Of a stretch of DNA of 64,000 bases, positions 36,204 through 48,189 are shown one piece after another (position 1 is the first letter of the stretch; each line of letters starts with the position of its first letter). The position numbers and the translations under genes were made by a program. The notes beneath the pieces were generated by a model. That model was not told where the DNA came from. It did not search any database and saw nothing but the letters and a program-made list of their open reading frames with translations. Source of the stretch: Melastoma dodecandrum. Lineage: Eukaryota > Streptophyta > Magnoliopsida > Myrtales > Melastomataceae. The stretch is from assembly GCA_029817715.1 (NCBI GenBank), contig JARUPY010000538.1, positions 6,696,001-6,760,000 on the forward strand. The letters are read 5' to 3'.

Positions 36204-38591
36204 GTGGTGCAAACCGCGATCCCCCCTCCTTTAGAAGGAGATGGTACCTTTCAGGCAGGGGATGCGATTACCGAAAATGTGGCCCTAGGTGGTCAGTTAA
36301 ACGTAACCCAGACTGAATTGTTGGGACATGCGCCATCCGAATTCATATCAAGGTTGGAGTTCTATAATGAATTTAATGATATGAAGAACTCGTTTGATAA
36401 GCGGATATCTGGTTTGGAGAGTAATATGGCTCGAGTTCTAGAGCAAATCACCTCCTTAAGTAGGCCCAGTGTCGTCGCAGGAACGAGTAACCATACGGAC
36501 AGAGAGTTCTCCTTTATGGGAGATGCGCAACGCGCTGACAATAGGAACGTCTCCTTTCAGGATGAGGATCCCTGGAATGTTGATGCCCAATATTCTACGG
36601 AAATCAGGGACAGGACGTCTCCCTCTAAGCCAGCCTCTTCCCGGTCGCCCACGGAGTGGAGGCAAAATGCCGCCTTCGTAGCGAAACCGGAAGATCAGTA
36701 TGGCGAGGCTCAAAGTGAAACAAACAGGTATGCGCCTTCCGCCCCAGGGCGGCGACCTGGAAAAGCCCCTGTAGATGATTTTCCACCAGGGGATTTGCCA
36801 AACCCAAGGGGACCGTCCCGGGTAGAAAGTTTTTATACTAAAGCCCCTGTAGATTTGCAGCCGACAAGGAATGTTGAAGGAATGCCTTGCACAGGAGAAA
36901 GATGGGGTCAAGACCTTGTAAGGGAGCCAATTGGCCGCCTCCCCCCATTAGATTTGAGGGAGACAATAGCCCAAGTACTGGAACAAATGGTCCCTGGAGT
37001 CGTGAGACAAGATGACCCCACCTTCTACAGGAGCCCTTATCCGGCATATGTCGACAGGGACTTCCCCTTGCCCAGAGGGTACGGAGTGCCTGATTTCACT
37101 CGTTTCTCAGGAGAGGATGAGATGACCCCTTTGGAGCACATAGCGCGGTTCACCCATCAACTTGGGGAAGCTGCGACTAATGATTTTTGGAAGTTGAAGT
37201 TGTTTCCAAATTCGCTCACAGGAGATGCCTTTACTTGTTACGCTAGTTTACCCCCTGGATTAGTGGCATCGTGGGCTGATATGCAGTCTAGCTTTATGAA
37301 AGCGTTTGCGCGGCTGGACTCGCCTCTGTCGATCTTTGAGGTCATGCGCTTGAAACAAGTCGTTGGTGAGCATCCGGGGCGGTTTTTGATGCGCTTGCGA
37401 AAAGCGTTGCTCCGCTGTAGACCGGCAATCTCGGAAAGAGACCAGCTCATCGTGGCATTAAATGCCTTGTCCATCCCTTTCAAAAAGAAATTACAAGGGT
37501 AAAGGTTCACCGACCTGTATGACCTCGCCAGAAGAGCAACTGAGTACCACCAGTTGTTGGTGAAAGAAGCTCAGTCTACGCGCACTCATCGGCTAGAGGC
37601 TGTCGAGGTGGACATGGCTGAGTTCATAAAAGGAGAGGCCACCGTTTGTGAGCCGTTAGCACGGAGGAATTCCAAAGCAAAGGCGTCCCAGAAAACAGGG
37701 GCAGAGAGAAAATATTCCTTTGATATAGATAAAGCCGATGCGATTTTTGATTGGCTTTTCCAGCGAAAGCGGATTAAACTAAAACCAGGTCATAGGACCC
37801 CCCAGACGGATAGAGAAAAGTCTAGGAACTTTTGCAAGTGGCACGGGTCATTTACACATACGACCAAAGATTGTCTGTCTTTCAGGAACATTATTCAAGA
37901 CCTTATAGATGCAAAAGAATTGTGTTTCCCTGAAGTCGACGAAGTTACTATGGTCGACGGGAAACCTTTTGATGATGAAATTGCTATTAATATGTTTGAC
38001 ATATCTGATGTAGACATAAATCTCATAGAAGCTGACCATAATTTCCCTCTGCAGGACACAAAGGTATCTGGGGAGACCTTGGTGGCGAATGCCCTGTTCC
38101 GTAGACTGGCTGAAAAAGGGGTAATTACTTGCCCAGCCAAAGCAGTTGCCAGTAACCTTTGCTGCTGGCATATGGATGACACACACACTACTGATAGGTG
38201 TAACACCTTTCGGAAATACCTCCAAGCTAATCAGGGTGACACCTGGTACGACCTGACCCCGCTTGAGGAGATGGCAATGGGAATAAGCTCCCCACGACCA
38301 CGGACTGCCTCTAACAACCCACAGAGAGGATTAAAAAACCCTCCGAGTCTAGAGCATAGGTTGGCGACCCGAGGAGGAAGAGGTGGCCCCCATGGTAGAG
38401 GAAGGGCTCCTGAGCACCATTCTTATGCCGCAGAGCGCTCTAGGCGGCATTTGGAGTTTAACAACCCACAAACTCAGCAGAAACCTAACCAAGAAAATGG
38501 TGCTCCCATCCACGAGTCACACCCTGCAACGGGCGCGCACCCTGTAACAGGTGCGACTGATAGAGCGCAGCGAGGCGAAAGACGTAAGTGA
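36204..38591 (+). pseudogene. gag polyprotein of element A (one in-frame stop)
   Basis: One continuous frame of about 795 codons is interrupted by a single TAA at 37500-37502; both halves read in the same frame. No ATG occurs before 36381, so initiation is unclear. Blocks in order: a coiled-coil-like N-terminus, low-complexity Pro/Arg region, QVLEQMVPGVVRQDD, FTRFSGEDEMTPLEHIARF, capsid-like NDFWKLKLFPNSLTGDAFTC (about residue 330), MRLRKALLRCRP, then the knuckle CKWHGSFTHTTKDC (about residue 547), a second CCWHMDDTHTTDRC (about residue 652) and a basic, Arg/Gly-rich tail. Both knuckles have spacing C-x2-H-x4-H-x4-C, with His where classic gag knuckles have the second Cys. Gag would package element RNA into particles; this copy would give only a truncated product unless the stop is read through. 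Confidence 0.82.
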
Positions 38592-38666
38592 AAGGAGGGA
38601 AAATGAAACGTTTCTTTTAAACCAAAAATCAGTCACTATGCTCAGGCGATGGAAAATCGCCTTAGC

Positions 38667-38680
38667 AAAAGAGGGGGGCT
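38667..38680 (+). promoter_or_regulatory. Polypurine tract of element A
   Basis: AAAAGAGGGGGGCT directly precedes the 3' LTR, the expected place for plus-strand DNA priming. Confidence 0.8.
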
Positions 38681-38682
38681 TA

Positions 38683-39752
38683 TGTTGACACAATAAAATA
38701 TTCTGGGCCTGTATTAAGTCTACGGCCCATATTGAGTGCAGGCCTAAGTGAACAGCCCGTCGACTTGTGGAAATCTCAGTCTACAACAGCCTAAGTCTAC
38801 AGTTTCCTTTGGCAACGCAAAGTGCGAGATGAGTCTACGACTCGTCTGAACACGTCTTAACTCATTAAATGACAGTTAGGAAAATATTTTAAAACAACTC
38901 CCGAGATCCCTGGAGAGAGGTTAAGGTTGAGCCGTATTTGAAGAGATGTTCGAGAACGTGTAGGACGTGTAGAGCTATGTGAAAACTAGTATAAAAGGGG
39001 CAGTTTACACTTAGGAAATTTTCACGATCAATCAGCCAAACACAAGCTTTGCATTGCTCGTCACCCTTAGCTTAGTAGATACCTCGGCCTGGGTTTCAGG
39101 TCATCCTTCCAACTTCGGAGTGAGCAACCGTAGCTCCAGAGATCAACCTTCCGCCAGCACTTCCTTCGTTTCGGCGAGCAACCGTAACCGAGACGACAAC
39201 CCTCCGCTATCACCTCCACCGTCGGGACGAGCAACCGCAGTTCCGGCTATCTTCCTTCACCCGCATCTCCGCCAGCAAGGTGTTCGTTTGAAGCCTCGAC
39301 ATCCACATCCAACGATACCTCCGCCCGTCGCAATCATACCGAGCGCCAGCAGCCAGATTCTGTTCCACGAGTATTCAGGTCGACAGCGCACTGTACTAAA
39401 TTTACAGCGTCAGCGGTGACGTCAACTCCAGTCGCACTTGCAGCAGCGAGTGTACGTCGCCTTCTTTTTTCGCACCAACATCTTCCTAAGTCTACGTACG
39501 CGGCAGTGAGTCTACAGCGTCAGCGGTGACGTCAACTCCAGTCGCACTTCAAGTCGCAAGTTTACAGCACTCTCAGCACCGTGTTTTCCTTCATTTTTAT
39601 GGCTGTAAGCACGCGTTTTCTCTTGTGAACCTTTAAATTTGTAACAGCTTTATTTTTTATATCATTGAAATTCATCTTTCTGGCGACCACATACAATTCC
39701 CTGTGAGTCCATTTGCCAATTATTTCCGACGTGATCCGTTTCGACGCGAACA
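38683..39752 (+). repeat. 3' LTR of element A
   Basis: Matches the 5' LTR throughout with scattered substitutions; TATA box at 38990-38997. It ends GCGAACA and is followed by AAGAT. Confidence 0.92.
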
Positions 39753-39952
39753 AAGATATAAAAAACTTTCTATTTGATCAATTAATTTGCTATATATTTG
39801 TATTCCTATTATGTTATATTTCTTTAATATGGCTTATTGTGGACGGGTTTCGTCCAAATACTAACATGAAAGAAATGAAGTCCGTTGTGTCTTGCTTGAT
39901 GCCCAAACCTGGATGTCTCCTGGACGAATTAAAAATGGAGATCAATGGTTAA

Positions 39953-40601
39953 TGAGGTTTGTATGAAAATACGATTATTTAAAAAAAATTTATAAAATAC
40001 GGTCGAAGTTTCCAAATTATTAAATTTACCATTGTTAGGGCGGGTTTTAAAAACCCGTCTTCCGATTTACAAAGAAGACGGGTTTTCAAAACTTTTAAAT
40101 AAAAAAACTCGCTACCCAAATAATAAGGGCAAAGGCGGGTTTTGAAAACCGGCCTTTCCATCCTTATTTTTTTTTGGTATTTTGGCCTTCCAGAAAGGGA
40201 TAAAGACAAAAAATAAGAGAGGGAGAAAGATGGAGAGAGGGAGAGGGGCTGAAAAGGAGAGAGGGAGAGGTAGGGTCATGCGGAGAAAGGGAAGGAAAGG
40301 AGAGGGACAGAGAAGAAAAGGAGAGAGGGGAAGGGAGAGGGGGAGAAAGGGAGAAGGGGGGAAGGGTGTGCCGGAGGGGAGATGCCAAAATAATAAAAAA
40401 AAAAAACAAGGAGGAGGTGTGTTTTGAAAAATCGCCTTTGTCATATTATTTAGGTGTCGAGTTTTGGAAACCAGACTTCTTTGTAAATTGTAAGACGAGT
40501 TTTCAAAACGCGCCCTAGCGACAGTAAATTCAGTGTTTTGAAAACTTCGACCGTATTTTGTAAATTTTTTTAAAACTAATCGTATATTCATACAAATCTT
40601 G
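39953..40601. mobile_element. Foldback element with long inverted arms and purine core
   Basis: The left arm (about 39953-40165) and right arm (about 40415-40601, inverted) share runs such as ACGGTCGAAGTTT, TTTACAAAGAAG and TTTGTATGAA. The 8-bp word ATGGTTAA flanks both ends in the same orientation (39945-39952 and 40602-40609). The core (about 40203-40381) is an almost pure purine strand built of GAGAGGGAGAG-like units. No transposase. Long arms plus an 8-9 bp duplication suggest a Mutator-like or foldback class. Confidence 0.75.
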
Positions 40602-40830
40602 ATGGTTAACACCCAATCTCGCGAAATAATAGCGACAACAGATATCATTTTTTTTTTCTTTCATCCCCAAATCGCCTAAAGAGTCCTAATTGTCCTTGGG
40701 AGCGCCTAGGAAGCACCAAGTCGCACAACAACGATAAGAAAAAGGGAGGCGAGTATATAGGCACGTTTGCCTCGATAGTCGAGGAGTGGGTGCCCGTGGA
40801 AGCCGGGATAACGACAAGGATGAAGGGATG

Positions 40831-41564
40831 TGTTTAGCAACAAAAATTTTAGGCCACAGATCTCGGCTTCATCTGTGGATCAACGGTCCAGAACACGGGC
40901 CCAAAGAACGGAAATCCAGTAAGGAGGTGACCATGGAAACACACCAGACGAATGCTTGCTGGGCGAAACAGTCACCAAGCGACAGGGTTACCAGGCGAGG
41001 GGCGACAAGAGTCAATGAAGCGACAGTTAACTTGGCGAATGCTGAAACTCTACGGCGAAGGCCAATGGGCAATACGGATGATCAGTAGCTGTTAAGGAAG
41101 GTTCCAAATAATCTCAGGATTTGGAAGGGAATTGTCACTAAGTTCGATCATATGGAAGGAAGATATTCCATGAAAACTGGTGATGAAGGAAGCGTAATAT
41201 ATGTATAATATTTCGTTACCGTACATACGTAGGTCTAGCTTAGTATAAATAGTCGTTCTTAGGCATTGTGTAAGGACACCTCTATATAGATGGACATATT
41301 GTCATTATTATATTCAAGCATCCCAGCGTTCAAGCTCTTTTTGTGCTACTGTTCCTGCTTCCCTCTGAAGGCATCGTCAATGACATCCGTAAGTCCTTCT
41401 GCTTAAGGGTGTTCGTCCGTTGTCTTTTCCATCTCTCTTCTTTCATTCATACAAGCGACCACACACACAAATACAACGAACTTCCGGGCACCAGTTACTC
41501 ATAGTGCTATAAATTTTCGACGTGTTTGGATCCGGCTTGTCCGTGATCACTTCTGGAGCGAAGA
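40831..41564 (+). mobile_element. Solo LTR of gypsy family B
   Basis: Starts TGTTTAGCAACA and ends TCTGGAGCGAAGA (sister LTRs end GCGAACA), about 734 bp, with TATA box TATAAATA at 41244-41251. The landmark CATCTGTGGATCAACGGTCC is intact. No primer site follows and no gag is adjacent, as expected after recombination between two LTRs. The word GATGTG occurs at both edges, but not at the exact spacing of a clean 5-bp duplication. Confidence 0.75.
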
Positions 41565-42550
41565 TGTGTACCCTTAGAAGCAATCGTGCTTTCATTTGAA
41601 GCAACTCCTGCGGGATTCTTGGCAAAGTTTAGGTCATTTACTTTCAGTTATGGCTCTGGGGTCCTTCGATTTGGGGCTGGAAAGGAGGTCAGTCTTTCGT
41701 CTTCCCCGAATGATCCCAGGTGCAATTAGGGCTCCTTTCTCGATTTAGGAAAGAACATTCATTTACCTCCCTTTTTAAATCATCCAGGAGCCAAAGTGGA
41801 AACATTTTCCAAACCGGCATCGAACAACAACGTTGGACTCCGTTTCATCCATGTTAGTATTCGAACAGAATCCGTCCACAACGGGCCATATTAAAGGCAT
41901 ACGACATAATTAAGGATACAAATGTATAACAAATAAAGTAGCTGAAAAAAAAAATTCAGAAGTTTTGGCTATAATCAATTGTATATTTTTCCTAAATTGA
42001 AGGACAAAGCAATGACTTCTTGAAATTACAGGTGACCAATAAAAAAACCAATAATAATAAGTGTTTTGAATGCGTGAAAAGGTATCGCTCATTGCCACTC
42101 TAAACTTTTCTTTCTTTCTCTTCCTCCTCTTCTTGCGCATAAAAAGTTGGAAAGTCCATTCGTTCTCGCGTGGATCTCCCCGCCGGAAGGTTTGTGATCT
42201 CTTCAAGATTGGATCCTGGCAAGAACCCTCATGGCTCTCAGTTTTCTCGGACTCCATTTCCCGGGTCTCAGGTTCCCCTTCGGATGAGTCAGGTGGATGT
42301 TTCTCTCCCCTATTGGTTGGGTTATCATGTGTATTTCATGTAGATTTGGCTGATAGGTTGATCAATATAGATGCCGTTTCTTCTTTCTTTTTCAGAAATG
42401 GAGGTAAGTATATCAATAGATTAGAAGATATCCAGGTACATGTATTGATACACGGCGAATTTCCAGGTAACAAGTCCATGACAGTCTGGAGGATGACCAA
42501 AAGAGGTAAAGTCCTCCTGCTAGTTGAGAGCTTTCATTAGCCATCTTGTA
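41565..42550. other. Intergenic, no gene recognised
   Basis: A plus-strand frame at 42070-42540 has a hydrophobic start and then low-complexity serine-rich text with no motif I can place. AT-rich around 41930-42060. Confidence 0.4.
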
Positions 42551-42563
42551 TACTACGCTACTT

Positions 42564-42770
42564 TTACTTCTTGAGATGTCGAAGCAGCAACTGAGCGTCT
42601 ATGTGGATTGCTAATTCTTGCAATCCTAATGATCTAGCTAGGATGATTCCTTCTTGTATGGCTAGGGCCTCTTCTAGTCGATTGTTAGTTAGTTGGTGTT
42701 TCTTGTTATAGCCTCTTATCCAATCTTCCTCTTGGGTCCTAACTAAACCCCATAACCCTTTCGATATCAT
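42564..42770 (-). pseudogene. LINE RNase H fragment
   Basis: The minus-strand peptide contains WGLVRTQEEDWIRGYNKKHQ, EEALAIQEGIILARSLGLQE and HIDAQ, the hallmark order of the RNase H domain at the C-terminus of plant LINE ORF2 proteins. The rest of the LINE is absent, so this is a fragment (5'-truncated insertion or remnant). Confidence 0.72.
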
Positions 42771-45422
42771 ATTATCTCATGTAGCCGCGTTCATTTCTTC
42801 GTTGCAGTTAGAAGAGTATGTAGTTCCAAACCTCTCCCTAGGATAACTGATGTAACCTTTATGTTAATGTTGTTTGTCTAGTTGAAAAGAATCGTATTCC
42901 TTCTCTTCCGTAGATACATATGGTTGACATCGATTGTAACTACTCAAAAATTATGTCCGCATGTATGTGACGTTGATGGGATGTATTAGTTTGATGAGTG
43001 TTGTTGTGGGTATGGTACGCCGAATATTGTGTGTTGAGTGTCATGTATTGTGTGTGATGAGTGGTGTGTTACAGTGGTAAGTTGTTTGGACATATTGTTG
43101 GATGATATACATGAAATGCTCTTGATATTGAATATTAAGGTGAGGAAAACGGGACACCCTGACTCATTCACATTAATGTTCGATTTCGAGAAGTATTAGC
43201 ATAGGTTGGATGATAATGTGTAAAAGTGTATGTTAGCAACTAAGCTTGCGGCCAAGTGAATAATGGCTTATGGTTAGTAGTCGTGTATAGACGAGATTAC
43301 AAATATTAAGGAAAAATGAGTGTATGTAAATGTGGTCGGAATCGTGAAGGGAATATCACGGACGAAGAGGCAAGTCTTGAGATTTAAAGGGTTTAAATGA
43401 ACGATTTCGAGTTGACATATACAAAATTGACCAAGAAAAGTGATCAAAACTTGGGGTTTGACATATATGATATCGAGAGTTGATGTGTATGAAATTGATA
43501 AAAAGGAACGATTAAAACTGGGAGAGCAAGTTGTGAGAAATTAATATTGTCATAAATTGTAGTAAAAATCAAATGATGCAAAAGATGATCCACAAGAAAT
43601 GGAAGGAATTAAGAATAAAAGAAATGGACATTATGCACGAAATAAGCACGGACTGAAATAAGACTGACTGTTGTTGTTTGGATGTATATGCACGATGTGG
43701 GAACTAACACTAGCTGAAATAAGTATGAGCCTTGTTGCTTTGACGAAAATCCACGACGCGTGAACAAAGCCTGAGCGGAATTGAGCATGAGCTCCAATGC
43801 CCTGAGGAGTTCGATGGGGGCATTCAATGTGGGACGAGTTTCCGCCATCAATGCAGGCGGTAAAAAGTGAAAGCTGGAGTGCATTGCATTGCATATGTTT
43901 GGTCTTCATATATGCTATTTACTTGTGGTTGACATATCTCATTTTATTGTGGCTGTTGCGTTGTACTGGTGTGATTGCATAACTGATGGTGTCGAATGAA
44001 ATAAATTATGACTTTAGACTTATGATTGGATTCAAATAAGAGCAAATATACGAAAAGACTTGTTAAGTGCATTTTGAGCTGCTTAAACCAAGAGGATCAT
44101 GGGGCTTGTATTTTATCCAAAGGATGACAATTCCAACTTCCATGACATGGAGACTTGGCCCATGTAGGTGCCCCGTAATGTGCCAAATCAATTCAATCGA
44201 AAAAATGAGTAAGTTGCTCCTCACACGTAGATGTAATATGCTAATGTGATTACAGTTAATTTATGTTATTTCAAGGCTGATTGCGACGTCTTCATCATGA
44301 AGTTTATGTGTTGCGAAAAATTTTTTGAAGACATCGAACATACGGTAAGTTAAATCTCTCAAACTACATTACCACTAATATGTTTGCACGTTTTTGCGTG
44401 TGCCCCTAATATGAAGTACTGTTGTATGACCGTTTCTCCTTTGTCATACGACTATGTATTTGGGAAGGGAACAATATCCGCATCAGGTAGCAGATGACAA
44501 CATCGAAGGAAACGGCATTGCTCTCGCCCCAAAAACGCATGGAAGGCAATAAGCGGAAGGTTTCTAGAAGGAAACGCAAGGTAAAGTCACTCGTGTAAGA
44601 ACAAAACGGCGTTAGCCTTCCCCGTGAAATGTGTCATGAACCTAAAACCCAAATCATGTCCAACGTTACTAACAAGAGACATGTTTTGGAACAAATGTTA
44701 TCGTATGTGAGTGTGAATGCTATCAAATAGGAATCCCGAACTTGATACGGTTCCCGGATAGCTCGGGCAATTCCTTGCTGAAACGGAACATTTCATGGCT
44801 CGTCATAGAGAACCCTTCGATATCTCATGCTCAGGTCAGTGTGCCACCTAATTCTATAGGGAAAATAAACCTAACTTTTTCCTTCCTTTTTTCGTTCAGT
44901 TAATAATTAGCCTTATAAATAGCCTTACATCAAAATCTTCTAAATTTAATATTATACAATCCCTAAAATACTCGAACCAATTATTTTTTGACTTAAATAG
45001 TTTTACAAAAATAAGTCGATAGCGACTCAGTACATTTTATTTAAGTTAAACAACAACAAAATTTTCTATGAAGCCATCATGGATGAGGAAAAGGCGACAG
45101 AAGCCGCCCCAGGGCCTTACCGTACGGTACTAGATAACGCAACGCGCCTGTCGCCCTCGACTTCCTCACATGGAGTTGGGAGTGATTGGGTGAACGCCCC
45201 GCAGGCCGAACTAGGAACTAAGCAGGGATCCACCTCGGTCTTTTTCCGCAATGCTGACATTTAAGTCGAATTGCCAACCGGAGGGAGCTCGAGGGGAGCA
45301 GTCCACATATTCTCATATTTTCCGAACCATTATGCGCGTCGGCGAGGTCACGAAAAGGGCACGCGTGCAAATAGCAACACATCCATCTCAGAGGATGACT
45401 GGCTCGAGTATTGGCGGCCACT
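42771..45422. other. Intergenic, no gene recognised
   Basis: Long stretch with only short frames. 43380-43510 has repeated phrases of the type TTGACATATACAAAATTGA and TTGATGTGTATGAAATTGA. The section near 45020-45100 (TTAAACAACAACAAAA...CCATCATGGATGAGG) resembles 63380-63440, suggesting two pieces of one repeat family. Confidence 0.4.
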
Positions 45423-45545
45423 AGGGATATTAATGAGCCGGGCCGGGCTCAGACACCCCTTACCCGAGCTTGAGCCCGGTAAAAATTTATCGGCCCGAGT
45501 CCAAGCCCGAGCCTGACCAGGCTCGGATTATTTAGCCCGATCCGT
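45423..45545 (+). mobile_element. Left end of a hAT-like element (fragment)
   Basis: TAGGGATATTAATGAGCCGG and following GGGCTC/GAGCCC/GCCCGAG repeats match the familiar plant hAT end TAGGG.T.TCAATG.GCCGGGC. No right end was found in the window, so only a fragment remains. Confidence 0.5.
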
Positions 45546-46207
45546 ATACTTGCGGTGTGCGAATTTATCGATCATGCACTCTCTATAGTTTGATCCTTGA
45601 GCAAACTAAATCGCACCATTTATATTATAACAAATGGATATCTCACTCGATTCACGTCCTCAGTTTCTTCAATCAAGCAATCATCTCTTTTTCATCATAC
45701 CTTGTACCCTCCTATTCTTCACTGAAATGACATGGTTTAACAAGCGCTCATTCTCCTAGTTTACGAAAATAAGGCTGCCCTTAGCGCCAAATCCTTTGCC
45801 TCTATAAGGAAACATGCACCAACTCCCAAGGGCGCCACTTTATGTAAACCTCTTATCCAAAACTTATGGGCCCATCTGTCATTTTAAAGTCGAACAAATT
45901 TCACTTCAAAACTATAAGAGTAATCATTTTGCTTCCACACTAGTGTGACTGACCGACAGTAAAGGAAAAGCTTCCACACTATTTTGACTGATGTGAGAAA
46001 GGCTTTCGTAAAACATATGAATTCGGCTCATATACAATTACAAATAATATATTTAACGTCGTCATAATTTATCCGACTAAATTATTTATACAACAACGTG
46101 AATCCAACAATTTCTCTGCCCCATACTTATTACGTCGACTTTGTCATCGATATTGAAAAATTGTGGACTGTCCACATACCAAATTGTGACACGTGAACAT
46201 TTTAATG
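45546..46207. other. Intergenic, no gene recognised
   Basis: AT-rich text without coding signs, flanking element B2 on its left. The last five bases before the next element (46208-46212) are its target duplication GTAAT. Confidence 0.45.
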
Positions 46208-46212
46208 GTAAT

Positions 46213-46951
46213 TGTTTGCTCTGGAAGTGACCGCTGCACAAACTAGATCCGAGCACGTCGAAAATCTTTGGCACTATGACATTCAGTACTCGGAGGTTCG
46301 TTAAATGTGTGGTCGCCATTTAGATGAAAGAAGAAAAAAGATGGCAGCAGAACGACACCCTACGCGAAAGCACTTACGGATGCTATTGATGGTGCCTTCA
46401 GAGAGAACAAGATCACAGGAGCACAAGACCGCAAAAAATCTAGGATAATTAAACTCCTGAATGCTTGAAAGTAAAAGACCATATGTCCGTCTATAGAGAG
46501 ATGTCCGTGTACAATGCATAAGAAAACTATCTATATTATGCTGTCCCTACATGAATACGAAAATGGTATATATATCCCGTGTCCATGTTGCCGATCTTCG
46601 TGGAATATCTTCTTTTCATCCGAGTGATCTTGGCAACTATCCATTTTCATGTATCTAGATATCCCCAAATCTTCTCATGACGGTCACTGATTGACCATAT
46701 CGCCCACTAGCCTTCGCTGTAGAGTTTCCTCGCCCGCCCATTTGATTGATGCTTAATCACCTTGTCTCGCCCTACAACCATCGTCGCCCTGTATCCCCTA
46801 TCGCTCGGTAATGATTTCCCCCGTAAGCCTTCGCCCGGTGTGTTTACATAGCTACCTCCCTAAGAGGTGTTGTGTGATTCGAGCCTGCATACTAGACCGT
46901 GTTCCACAGATGGTACCAAAATCTATGACCCAGATTTTCTGTTGCTAGATA
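46213..46951 (-). repeat. 3' LTR of element B2
   Basis: 739 bp. On the minus strand it starts TATCTAGCAACAG and ends GAGCAAACA. It shares family-B landmarks with 18187-18901 and 40831-41564, at lower similarity. Confidence 0.8.
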
Positions 46952-48189
46952 TATAAGGCCCCTCAAGGAAGACTGAGTCATGTACTATAATTCGTAACAT
47001 GTGCAGGTAAACTAATCCTTGACCATTGATATCCCCGATGCGTATCCATTGAGATCCTCAAGATGTCTGTTGAAATCTTCGAATTCTCTCTAATGGTATC
47101 TCTTGTCAGAGATTTTATCTCCCTCATAACCCCGCTATAAATAGTGACGTCTGGATCAGCTTCCCAACCTCAAACCATCACCTTCGAAAACGTTAGGGTT
47201 ATAAGTCCTCAGCCTTTCCGTTCCTCAACTAGGGCCTATGTCCCCCACCTTACTCCGTTCGAGAGCGTATGTTCACCACCTTATGCGAGTGGTAGATGAC
47301 TCGGGTAGAGCCGCGGTGAGACAATCTTTAGCCCCGGGTTGGATTCTGACTGAATTGGCCTTCCCGGTCCCGAGGTGTCCTCAAACTCTGAGGGACCAAG
47401 AGCGCTGTGGAGGCTACTGTTGTTGCCTTGAAAGAGTTCAAGTTCACAACCTCATGACCGCTGTTAGGTCTGATGTGGATTCAGATGCGAAGACCAAGGT
47501 CCCTTAGTTCAAAAGATCTCAGCTGCATCAAAATCTTCACTGTGCGGTCAAGTTATCAGCTGCAACTGAGAATTTTCTCTGACCATGGGAATGAACCGGG
47601 TACATTGCGCCTTCGTCTCCATGTTCCGAGGATAAACCCTTGCGTAGCTCGCTGAGCTCTCAAGAATTTCCTTCGCCTCAGCACCGAGCACAACGTTTAG
47701 AAGAAGAAGTACCATCTACTAAGTCGTTTATATTTCTGTTCTGTCATGTACTAGTTCTCCAAACAAATCCATGTCATATGTTATGAATTTGAATGGAAAC
47801 CAATGTTCGTTTTCTAAACTCTTCGCCTGTCCACTTCATTCGAGCGACGATGTCACCCTCAGTTCGCAAACGAAGCGAGACCTCTCTAGGCCTTAACATT
47901 TTGTCGGTTTTTTGGGTTGTAAAGCCTGGACAGAGGTGCGGTTTCTGACTCAAGCATTCAGAAAACGTTCGTATTCTTTGCTTCAAACTCCAAAACCCTA
48001 GCAGCCTTTCAACCCCCATGGCCTCCGCTTCCTCGACACAACCCGGCCCAACTACTCTGACCCATAAAGAAGGCGACGGATTAGTGTTCCGCCGTGCGTA
48101 CACCGAGGCCACGAAGTTCCATTTCTTCCCCAGCTATGACGCAGAGTCGAACTTTGGCATACCGATGCCGGATCAGCAAACCCTGGGTC
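46952..48189. other. Unrecognised insert inside element B2
   Basis: Occupies the place of RNase H and integrase but matches neither. On the plus strand it has CTATAAATAG (47136-47145) and further right AAACCCTAG (47993-48001, a telo-box word) 17 bp before an ATG at 48018, which opens 68 codons. This looks like DNA of another origin, possibly a second LTR piece and a gene-like fragment. No protein family is recognised. Confidence 0.4.

Larger units (their letters stand above)
35065..39752 (+). mobile_element. Complete gag-only LTR retrotransposon (element A)
   Basis: Two LTRs of 1069 and 1070 bp flank 2.5 kb of internal DNA holding a primer site, gag and a polypurine tract, but no protease, RT, RNase H or integrase. 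The 5-bp duplication AAGAT occurs at 35060-35064 and 39753-39757. The LTRs begin TGTTGACA and end CGCGAACA. I count about 30 differences between them by eye (about 97% identity), so insertion is moderately recent. The layout matches the terminal-repeat-with-GAG (TR-GAG) class of non-autonomous plant elements. Confidence 0.9.

Noticed and set aside
39713..39952. 79-codon frame
   Set aside because: It crosses the right end of element A into flanking DNA, so it is a chance frame.
40112..40648. Long frames on both strands over the foldback element
   Set aside because: Created by the purine/pyrimidine core and inverted arms; low-complexity translation only.
42070..42540. 156-codon frame with hydrophobic start
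   Set aside because: Looked like a signal peptide, but the rest is low-complexity and unplaced; no splice or promoter support.
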